Source of the DNA: Frankia sp.
Lineage (GTDB): Bacteria > Actinomycetota > Actinomycetes > Frankiales > Frankiaceae
Length of the DNA stretch: 19,443 nt
Direction: 5' to 3'
Assembly: GCA_019689615.1 (NCBI GenBank)
Contig: JADGHD010000020.1
Coordinates: 1-19,443 of the forward strand
Under the pieces are notes generated by a model that worked only from the letters and a program-made list of their open reading frames with translations, ran no database searches and was not told where the DNA came from. The position numbers were made by a program, and so were the translations under genes. Each line of letters starts with the position of its first letter. Within the stretch, counting starts at the first letter, position 1. This document shows positions 7,173 to 13,357 of the stretch, in pieces.

Positions 7173-8039
7173 CTAAGGGACAGGGCGCCGCTCACCGAAC
7201 AAAGCGGTGCCGATCCGAAGGTGTGTCGCGCCTTCGGCCACCGCGGCCTCCAGATCACCGGACATCCCGGCGCTGATCGCCCGGGCCTGGGGGTGCTCCT
7301 TCCACAGCCGTTCTGCCACGGCCCGTAGCCGGGCGAAGGCTGGCTGTGGCGGCTGGCCCAGTGGAGCGACCGCCATCACCCCGACCAGACGCAGCGCGCG
7401 CGCCTGCGCCACGAGTTCGGCGAGCCGCGGGATGTCGGCCGGCGCCGCGCCGCCGCGGCCGGACGGGCCCGGCGCGAGGGCACCAACGGGTGAGTCGAGC
7501 CGGACCTGTAGGCATACCGACAGCTCGCGGCCGTGCGCGCTGGCGGCCCGGTCCAGGGCCGCGACGAGCTCGGGCCGGTCAACGGACTGCACCCAGTCGG
7601 CCCAGCGGGCCACCGCCCGCGCCTTGTTGCGCTGCAGCTGGCCGACGAAGTGCCACACCGGCGGCCCCGGGACCCCGGCCGCCGCGCCTGGGCCGACCGC
7701 CCCGCCGGGGCCAGCGGTCCCGGCGGGGCCGATCTCGCCGGCCGCGAGCCGGGCGGCCACCTCGGCGACCTTGGGGGTCGCCTCCTGCTCGCGGTTCTCC
7801 GCGAAGTCGGTCACCCCCAGCGCCCGCAGCGCCAGCACGTCGGCGGCCGGGTAGGTCTTGCTGACCGCCACCAGGGTCAGCTCGGCCGGGTCGCGGCCGG
7901 CGCCCGCGGCGGCGGCCGCGCCCCGCGCGCGCCCCCGGGCCCGGTTGGCGGCGAGCTCCTCGACCCGGCGCGCCGCGACCTCACCTGTGATTTTCGTCAC
8001 ACCTATCCCGTCTTCTCCGCGCCCCGGCTCACCCGGCAT
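7173..8039 (-). CDS. ylmE: YggS/YlmE family PLP-binding protein
   Basis: This cytoplasmic alanine-racemase-fold protein binds pyridoxal phosphate without a known enzymatic reaction and helps PLP and amino-acid homeostasis. The PLP lysine is K61 in VAVSKTYP. Other family signatures are DFAENREQE, WHFVGQLQRNKA, SVDRPELV, and SAGMSGDLEAAV followed by RIGTALFGER. Two insertions lengthen it to 288 residues: a Gly/Pro-rich collagen-like stretch (about 101-127) and a second low-complexity loop around GALAPGPSGRGG. The ATG at 8039 overlaps the end of pgeF by 11 nt, suggesting coupling, but has no clear ribosome binding site. A GTG 13 codons later is an alternative. The family call is firm; the start is uncertain. 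Confidence 0.93.
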   Translation of the reverse strand: MPGEPGRGEDGIGVTKITGEVAARRVEELAANRARGRARGAAAAAGAGRDPAELTLVAVSKTYPAADVLALRALGVTDFAENREQEATPKVAEVAARLAAGEIGPAGTAGPGGAVGPGAAAGVPGPPVWHFVGQLQRNKARAVARWADWVQSVDRPELVAALDRAASAHGRELSVCLQVRLDSPVGALAPGPSGRGGAAPADIPRLAELVAQARALRLVGVMAVAPLGQPPQPAFARLRAVAERLWKEHPQARAISAGMSGDLEAAVAEGATHLRIGTALFGERRPVP

Positions 8040-8745
8040 CGGAGCCGAGCCAGGCCACCCCGGCGAACCGGCCGGTGCGGGGCCCGTCGCGGCGGTGGGA
8101 GAACAGCGCGGGGTCCTCGACCGTGCAGCGGCCGGTGACGGCGATGTCGCGCACCCCGGCCGCCCGCAGCTGGCCGACGACCCCGGCGCGCAGGTCGAGC
8201 GCCGGGGTACCGGCCCGGGTCACGCTCGCCGTGCCCGGCACCAGTGCGGCCACCTCGTCGCGCATCGCCGCCGGCACCTCGTAGCAGCGCCCGCAGACCG
8301 ACGGGCCGACGACGGCGCGCAGTCGCCCCGGCTCGGCGCCCAGCCCGGCCAGCGCCGCCACCGTGGCGCCGACCACCCCGGCCGCCAGCCCAGCCCGGCC
8401 GGCGTGCGCGACCCCGACCACACCGGGACCGGAGAACAGCACCGGGACGCAGTCGGCGACCAGGACCGCGAGCCCGAGCCCGGGCCGGTCGGTGACCATG
8501 GCGTCCGCCTCCGGCGGCTCGGCGTCGGCCTCGGTCTCCGCCTCCGCCGCGTCGGCGCGCAGGGTCACCACGGTCGCCCCGTGCACCTGGCGCAGGAAGC
8601 GCACCGGCACCCCGGCCCGCTCGGCCAGCCGGCGCCGGTTGGCCGCGACCGCGGCGGGGTCGTCGCCGACGTGGTCACCGAGGTTGAGCGAGGCGTACGG
8701 CCCGGCACTGACCCCGCCGGCCCGGTCGGTAAGCAGCAGCGGCAC
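8029..8745 (-). CDS. pgeF: peptidoglycan editing factor PgeF (YlmD/YfiH, laccase-domain protein)
   Basis: This is a member of the DUF152 (YfiH/YlmD) family. In Escherichia coli the family member prevents misincorporation of L-serine in muropeptide precursors, and other members are reported as polyphenol oxidases or purine nucleoside-acting enzymes. The metal-site pattern is present: H55 in RQVHGA, C99 in VADCVPVL, and H114 in VAHAGRAG. Also seen are VGPSVCGRCYEV (147-157) and the terminal FSHRRDG. The protein has 238 residues. The start is a GTG at 8745, with GGAGG only one base upstream, which is too close; family members usually have some 10-20 more N-terminal residues, but no upstream in-frame start was found. 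It follows ftsZ by 69 nt. Confidence 0.92.
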   Translation of the reverse strand: MPLLLTDRAGGVSAGPYASLNLGDHVGDDPAAVAANRRRLAERAGVPVRFLRQVHGATVVTLRADAAEAETEADAEPPEADAMVTDRPGLGLAVLVADCVPVLFSGPGVVGVAHAGRAGLAAGVVGATVAALAGLGAEPGRLRAVVGPSVCGRCYEVPAAMRDEVAALVPGTASVTRAGTPALDLRAGVVGQLRAAGVRDIAVTGRCTVEDPALFSHRRDGPRTGRFAGVAWLGSDAG

Positions 8746-8800
8746 GCCTCCAGCTAACCCGACAACGGCCGCCGGGGCCGGGCCGGGCGCGGGGCGCCGC

Positions 8801-8814
8801 GGACCGGCCGGTCC
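8801..8814. repeat. 14-bp perfect palindrome directly after the ftsZ stop
   Basis: GGACCGGCCGGTCC is its own reverse complement and abuts the ftsZ stop codon. It could form a short hairpin in the ftsZ-pgeF transcript. In DNA this GC-rich, such palindromes can also arise by chance. Confidence 0.5.
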
Positions 8815-10203
8815 CTACTTGAGGAAGTCGGGGACGTCCAGCTCGTCCTCCTCGTCGGCGATCGGGCGGATCGGTCGACGAGGCGGGTAGGTGGGCCGGG
8901 GCCCGGTCACCGGCGGCGGGGCCGGCTGCTCCGGCGGGGCGGCCGAGGGCGCACCCTCCGCCGCGGACGCGGGCGCCGGGCGGTGGTGGTTGGGCGCCTG
9001 GAACCGGGGCGGCGGCTCGTCCAGGTCCGGCCGCGGCTCCAGCGGCTCCGGCACGTACTGCGGCGGCGCCGGCGTCGGCGCGGGCGGCGGCGGGGTGGGC
9101 AGGTAGCTCGGCGCCGGCCGGGGAGCCGGCGGGGTCGAGCCGACCGACGGGATCGCCGGCAGCGCGCCCGGCGGCGAGGTGGGCGGCGACGAGTGGCTGG
9201 CCGCCGGCGGCGGCGACGGCCGGCGGCTCGGCGTGCTGTTCTTCGCCCGCCGGTCCGGCACGGTGTCGAAGCCCGCGGCGATGACCGTGACCCGGACCTC
9301 GTCGCCCAGCGCGTCGTCGATGACCGCGCCGAAGATGATGTTCGCCTCCGGGTGGGCCGCGTCGGCGACCAGCTCGGCGGCCGCGTTGATCTCGAACAGG
9401 CCCAGGTCGGACCCGCCCGAGATGTTCAGCAGCACTCCCTGCGCGCCGTCCATGCTCGCCTCGAGCAGCGGGGAGGCGATCGCCTGCTCGGCGGCGACCG
9501 TGGCCCGGTCGTCGCCGCGGGCCCGGCCGATGCCCATCAGCGCGCTGCCGGCGTGCGACATGACCGTCTTGACGTCGGCGAAGTCGAGGTTGATCAGGCC
9601 AGGCGTGGTGATCAGGTCGGTGATGCCCTGCACGCCGGACAGCAGTACCTGGTCGGCGCTGCGGAACGCGTCCAGGACGCTGATGTCCCGGTCCGTCATC
9701 GCCAGCAGCCGGTCGTTCGGGATGACGATGAGGGTGTCGACCTCCCCGCGCAGGGTGTCGATACCGGCCTCGGCCTGGTTTGCCCGACGGCGGCCCTCAA
9801 ACGTGAACGGACGCGTCACCACGCCGATCGTCAGCGCGCCGAGCGACCGGGCCACATTGGCCACGACCGGCGCGCCGCCGGTGCCCGTGCCGCCGCCCTC
9901 ACCGGCGGTCACGAAGACCATGTCGGCGCCCTTGAGGACCTCCTCGATCTCCTCTCGGTGGTCCTCGGCGGCCTGCCGGCCGACCTCGGGGTCGGCGCCG
10001 GCGCCCAGGCCACGGGTGAGCTCACGGCCGACGTCCAGTTTGACGTCGGCGTCGCTCATGAGCAGCGCCTGCGCGTCCGTATTGATCGCGATGAACTCAA
10101 CGCCCTTGAGACCGACCTCGATCATGCGGTTCACGGCGTTGACGCCACCACCACCAATGCCGACAACCTTGATGACCGCTAGGTAGTTCTGCGGGGCAGC
10201 CAT
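8815..10203 (-). CDS. ftsZ: cell division GTPase FtsZ
   Basis: FtsZ is the tubulin homologue that polymerises into the Z ring. From the ATG at 10203 it has 462 residues. The GTPase domain starts IKVVGIGGGGVNAVNRM. It carries the tubulin signature GEGGGTGTGG (101-110) and the T7 loop NLDFADVKTVM with D207 and D210, which complete the active site of the neighbouring subunit. The C-terminal subdomain ends near residue 320. A Pro/Ala-rich disordered linker of about 130 residues follows, and then the conserved tail DEEDELDVPDFLK, the docking site for SepF and other partners. GGAGGA lies 11 nt before the ATG. An open frame continues 41 codons further upstream but is not family-like. The upstream region is shared with the divergent murC. 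Confidence 0.98.
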   Translation of the reverse strand: MAAPQNYLAVIKVVGIGGGGVNAVNRMIEVGLKGVEFIAINTDAQALLMSDADVKLDVGRELTRGLGAGADPEVGRQAAEDHREEIEEVLKGADMVFVTAGEGGGTGTGGAPVVANVARSLGALTIGVVTRPFTFEGRRRANQAEAGIDTLRGEVDTLIVIPNDRLLAMTDRDISVLDAFRSADQVLLSGVQGITDLITTPGLINLDFADVKTVMSHAGSALMGIGRARGDDRATVAAEQAIASPLLEASMDGAQGVLLNISGGSDLGLFEINAAAELVADAAHPEANIIFGAVIDDALGDEVRVTVIAAGFDTVPDRRAKNSTPSRRPSPPPAASHSSPPTSPPGALPAIPSVGSTPPAPRPAPSYLPTPPPPAPTPAPPQYVPEPLEPRPDLDEPPPRFQAPNHHRPAPASAAEGAPSAAPPEQPAPPPVTGPRPTYPPRRPIRPIADEEDELDVPDFLK

Positions 10204-10586
10204 TGCGGGGTTGGTCCTCCAACGGCGTCGGTGGGGCGGACAAACGCCCGCCCCGCGCGGCGCGACCGTTGCGGAGACACCAGCAGGGCGGAACGGGAGA
10301 AGCAGCCGACGAGCCTCAACCTTCACCGTCCACTAGACGGTTAGAGTTATGTCAACTTGCGACTGTGGATGGACAGTAGGCATGGCGTCCGCATGGGTCA
10401 AGGAACCGCCCGGCGCGTCAAGCGATGGAATTCACGTCCCGTTCGTCACACCTGTGGCGGCCACTCGGCCTGGCCCGGACAGGCCCGGGCCCACGCCGTA
10501 ATCCCGGTCCCGGCCGGGCCCGGCGCCGCCCAGCCCAAACCATCCCGCGGCGTTGGCGGCGCCCCGCCGGCCGGCGCGCCCGGGTG
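10204..10586. promoter_or_regulatory. divergent ftsZ/murC control region
   Basis: This 383-nt intergenic region is less GC-rich near its middle. On the minus strand TTGACA (10355-10350) is a perfect -35-like hexamer in the string GTTGACATAACTCTAACC, and GAAGGTTGAGG follows; I recall similar strings upstream of ftsZ in other actinomycetes. A standard -10 at 17-18 nt is not evident. A palindrome with arms ACCGTC and GACGGT (10325-10341) lies just downstream. On the plus strand TAGAGT (10342-10347) could serve as a -10 for murC. The part from about 10425 to 10586 is open in the murC frame but reads as low-complexity Arg/Pro/Gly. Confidence 0.45.
10325..10341. repeat. operator-like inverted repeat near the ftsZ promoter
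   Basis: The arms ACCGTC and GACGGT are perfectly complementary and separated by five bases (CACTA). The site begins 8 nt downstream of TTGACA on the ftsZ strand, inside the expected promoter footprint. A repressor or activator could bind here, or it could be a hairpin at the 5' end of the transcript. No protein is assigned. Confidence 0.4.
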
Positions 10587-12053
10587 GTGTTGACTGCGAA
10601 CGTGCACGTCCGCTTTCTCGGTATAGGTGGTGCCGGGCTGTCGCCGCTGGCCCGGATCGCGCTCGCCCGCGGCGACACGGTCTCCGGCTCTGACCAGGAG
10701 CCATCCCCCCGGCTGGACGCCCTGCGCGCGATCGGCGCCCGGGTGCGCACCGGCCAGCTGACCGACCCGGCGGCGCTGGCCGCCGAGCTCGCCGGGGTGG
10801 ACGTCGTGGTGGCCTCCAGCGCCCTGCCGGACGATCACCCGGAGGTGGCCGCCGCCCGGGCCGCTGGCGTCCCGGTGCTGCGCCGGTCGCAGTGGCTGCC
10901 GCGGCTGACCACCGGCTACCGGCTGCTGGCGGTCGCCGGCTCGCACGGCAAGACCACGACCTCGGCGATGCTCGCGCTGGTGCTGCGGGCCGCTGGCGCC
11001 GACCCGACAGCGGTGATCGGCGCCGAGGTGCCCCAGCTCGGCGGCAGCGCGCTGGTCGGCGCCGGCGACCTGTTCGTGCTGGAGGCCGACGAGTACGGCG
11101 GGGCGTTCGCCGGCCTCGACCCGTACCTGGCGGTCATCACGAACGTCGAGTGGGAGCACCCTGACCTGTTCCCGGACGAGGCGGCGGTCCGGGCCGCGTT
11201 CACCGCGTTCGCCGGCCGGGTCCGCCCGGACGGGCTGCTGGTCGTCTGCGGCGACGACCCGGGCGTGGCGGCCGTGCTCGGCGCGCTTGCCGCACAGCCT
11301 GGCGGCGGCGCCAGGGCGATCCGCTACGGCTTCGGCGACGGGCTCGCCTGGCGGGCCGTCGACGTCCGCCCCGCCACCACGGACGGCGCTGGCGGCGGCG
11401 GGACGCCCGCCGGGACGGTGGCCACCGTGCTGCGCGACGGTGCGCCCGTGGGCACGCTGCGGCTGGCCCTGCCGGGCCGGCACACGGTGCTCAACGCCCT
11501 GGCCGTGCTCGCGACCGCGACCGAGCTGGGCGTGCCAGCCGAGACCACGCTGGCGGCGCTCGCCGGCTACACCGGCGCCGCCCGCCGGTTCCAGCCGATC
11601 GGGTCCGCCACGCTGCCCGGGTCCGGCTCCGTCGAGGTGATCGACGACTACGCCCACCACCCGACCGAGATCCGGGCGACGCTCGCCGCCGCCCGGCAGC
11701 GGGCCGGCGGCCGACAGGTCTGGGCGGTGCTGCAGCCGCACACCTACAGCCGGCTGGCCGCGCTCCTGCACGAGTTCGCCGCCGCGTTCGGCGGGGCCGA
11801 CCGGCTCTACGTCACGGACATCTACGCCGCCCGCGAGCACGACGACCTCGGCCTGCACGCGGCCGACCTGGCCAAGCTGGTGACCGAGCCGGCCGCGACC
11901 AGCTACGTCGCCTGGCCGGAGCTGGCCGGCCGGCTGGCCGCCGACCTGCCCGGCCACGACGTGCTGCTGCTGACCCTGGGCGCCGGCACGATCACCGAGC
12001 TCGGCCCACGCCTGCTGGCCATGCTCGGCGCGGGCCGCGCCGCCCGCCCGTAG
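10587..12053 (+). CDS. murC: UDP-N-acetylmuramate--L-alanine ligase, inverted within the cluster
   Basis: MurC adds L-alanine to UDP-MurNAc using ATP, in the cytoplasm. From the GTG at 10587 it has 488 residues. The N-terminal Rossmann domain opens HVRFLGIGGAGLSPLARI. The ATP loop is GSHGKTTT (118-125). EADEYGGAF (166-174) and TNVEWEHPD contribute to metal and substrate binding. The C-terminal domain has DDYAHHPTEI (353-362) and QPHTYSRL, both diagnostic of MurC. It is the only gene of the run from murE to divIVA on the plus strand, diverging from ftsZ and converging on murG. Several residues differ from the usual actinobacterial pattern (DEY for DES, NVEWEHPD for NIEADHLD). Start choice is difficult: GTG 10584, TTG 10590 and GTG 10602 are neighbours, an ATG at 10425 is possible, and none has a good ribosome binding site. 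The identity is firm. Confidence 0.93.
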   Translation: MLTANVHVRFLGIGGAGLSPLARIALARGDTVSGSDQEPSPRLDALRAIGARVRTGQLTDPAALAAELAGVDVVVASSALPDDHPEVAAARAAGVPVLRRSQWLPRLTTGYRLLAVAGSHGKTTTSAMLALVLRAAGADPTAVIGAEVPQLGGSALVGAGDLFVLEADEYGGAFAGLDPYLAVITNVEWEHPDLFPDEAAVRAAFTAFAGRVRPDGLLVVCGDDPGVAAVLGALAAQPGGGARAIRYGFGDGLAWRAVDVRPATTDGAGGGGTPAGTVATVLRDGAPVGTLRLALPGRHTVLNALAVLATATELGVPAETTLAALAGYTGAARRFQPIGSATLPGSGSVEVIDDYAHHPTEIRATLAAARQRAGGRQVWAVLQPHTYSRLAALLHEFAAAFGGADRLYVTDIYAAREHDDLGLHAADLAKLVTEPAATSYVAWPELAGRLAADLPGHDVLLLTLGAGTITELGPRLLAMLGAGRAARP

Positions 12054-12054
12054 C

Positions 12055-12099
12055 CCCGCCGGCGCCCGCGGGAGACAGCGCCCCAGGGGCCCCGGCGGG
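12055..12099. terminator. possible bidirectional hairpin between convergent murC and murG
   Basis: CCCGCCGG (12055-12062) can pair with CCGGCGGG (12092-12099) across a 29-nt loop. It lies directly after the murC stop and before the murG stop on the opposite strand. No T-tract follows, and the high GC makes chance pairing likely, so this rests mainly on position. Confidence 0.3.
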
Positions 12100-12120
12100 C
12101 CGCGGCGGGCCGCGGCGGGC
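12091..12120. repeat. 10-bp GC tandem repeat, three copies
   Basis: CCCGGCGGGC, CGCGGCGGGC and CGCGGCGGGC follow one another immediately before the murG stop codon. The last two are identical and the first differs by one base. Confidence 0.8.
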
Positions 12121-13251
12121 TCAGTGGGCGGCGTGGCGGCCGTGCCCGCGGCGGCGGCTGGCGTGGGCCTCGTGGATCATCTCGATGATCGCCTCCGCGG
12201 CGCGGGGGTGGCCGACGCCGGCGCAGGCCGCGCTCATCTTCGCCAGCCGCTCCGGCGAGGTGATCACCGGCAGCAGGGTGTTCATGAGCCACTCCGGCGT
12301 GAGGTCCGCGTCCTCGACCAGCAGGCCGCCGCCGGCCTCCACGGTCGGGAGCGCGTTGCGCCGCTGCTCGCCGTTGCCGTGCGGCAGCGGCACGTAGGCC
12401 GCCGGCAGCCCGACGGCGGCGAGCTCCGCGCAGGTCATCGCGCCCGCGCGGCAGAGCACCATGTCGGCCGCCGCGTAGGCGGACGGGATGTGGTCCAGGT
12501 ACGGCAACAGCGCGTAGGGGGCTGGCAGATCGTGCGGCAGCGTCGCCGTCACCTCGTCGATGTTGCGCGGGCCGGTGGCGTGCAGCACCTGCACGCCCGA
12601 GGAGGCCAGCCCGCGGGCCGCCTGGGTCATCGCCTGGTTGAGGGTTCGCGCGCCCTGGGAGCCGCCGAACACCAGCAGCGTGGGGCGGTGCGGGTCGAGC
12701 CGGTAGTGCGCGCGGGCCGCCCGCGCCGCAGCCTGGCTGCGGTCGAGCCGCAGGATCTCCTGGCGCAGCGGGATCCCGGTGAGCCGCGCGCCGCGCAGCG
12801 GGGTGCCCGGGTAGGAGATCGCGACGTGCGACGTCAGCCGGGCACCGAGCCGGTTGGCCACCCCGGGCAGCGGGTTCGCCTCGTGCACCACGATCGGGAT
12901 CCCGCGGCGGCGGGCGGCCAGGTAGGCCGGCACCGAGACGTACCCGCCGAACCCGACCACGACGTCGGCCCTGGTCTGGGTGAGCACGGCGGTGGCCGCG
13001 CTCACGGCGCCGGCCAGCCGGCCGGGCACGGTCAGCAGCTGGGTGGAGGGGCGCCGGGGCAGCGGCACCTTCGGCACGGTGGCCAGCTCGTACCCGCGGG
13101 CCGGCACCAGCCGCGTCTCCAGGCCGCTCGCGGTACCGAGCAGGGTCACCCGGACACGCGGCTCCGCCTCCCGCAGGGCATCGGCGACGGCCAGCGCCGG
13201 CTCCACATGGCCGGCAGTACCGCCGCCGGCGAGCAGCACACTCTTCAGCAT
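12121..13251 (-). CDS. murG: UDP-GlcNAc--undecaprenyl-PP-MurNAc-pentapeptide GlcNAc transferase
   Basis: MurG is a peripheral membrane GT28 glycosyltransferase that converts lipid I to lipid II on the cytoplasmic face. It has 376 residues from the ATG at 13251, or 378 from a GTG two codons earlier. The N-terminal lipid-acceptor loop is GGGTAGHVEPA (9-19), and VVGFGGYVSVPAYLAA and HEANPLPGVANR follow. The C-terminal UDP-GlcNAc domain has VFGGSQGARTLN and CRAGAMTCAELAAVGLPA, then PLPHGNGEQRRNA, the form typical of actinobacteria. The C-terminus ends in a His/Arg-rich tail. It follows ftsW after 106 nt, in which I see no gene. No strong ribosome binding site is visible. Downstream the cluster is interrupted by the inverted murC. 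Confidence 0.97.
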   Translation of the reverse strand: MLKSVLLAGGGTAGHVEPALAVADALREAEPRVRVTLLGTASGLETRLVPARGYELATVPKVPLPRRPSTQLLTVPGRLAGAVSAATAVLTQTRADVVVGFGGYVSVPAYLAARRRGIPIVVHEANPLPGVANRLGARLTSHVAISYPGTPLRGARLTGIPLRQEILRLDRSQAAARAARAHYRLDPHRPTLLVFGGSQGARTLNQAMTQAARGLASSGVQVLHATGPRNIDEVTATLPHDLPAPYALLPYLDHIPSAYAAADMVLCRAGAMTCAELAAVGLPAAYVPLPHGNGEQRRNALPTVEAGGGLLVEDADLTPEWLMNTLLPVITSPERLAKMSAACAGVGHPRAAEAIIEMIHEAHASRRRGHGRHAAH

Positions 13252-13357
13252 CGACACAAGACGATCGCACACCAGCCGGCGACCGAGCGCGACTGGCCTG
13301 GCCGCCTGCGCGCGGCCCGCCGCGTGGCGTGGCGGAGAACACGTCGGGGCACGCGGC

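Noticed and set aside
8983..10182. A 399-codon plus-strand frame opposite ftsZ, considered as a possible displaced ftsQ
   Set aside because: It has no membrane helix or POTRA-like sequence and is a composition-driven mirror of ftsZ.
10273..10278. A GACAC pentamer in the ftsZ leader as a WhiA site
   Set aside because: One five-base match is expected by chance, and nothing else supports it.
10204..10326. N-terminal extension of ftsZ (41 codons upstream of the ATG at 10203)
   Set aside because: The translation is Arg/Pro-rich and unlike FtsZ. The ATG at 10203 has GGAGGA upstream and gives the normal family N-terminus.
10425..10586. N-terminal extension of murC from the ATG at 10425
   Set aside because: It would add 54 Arg/Pro/Gly-rich residues with no family support and no ribosome binding site. 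MurC proteins normally begin just before the GIGGAG loop. It is kept only as an alternative start.
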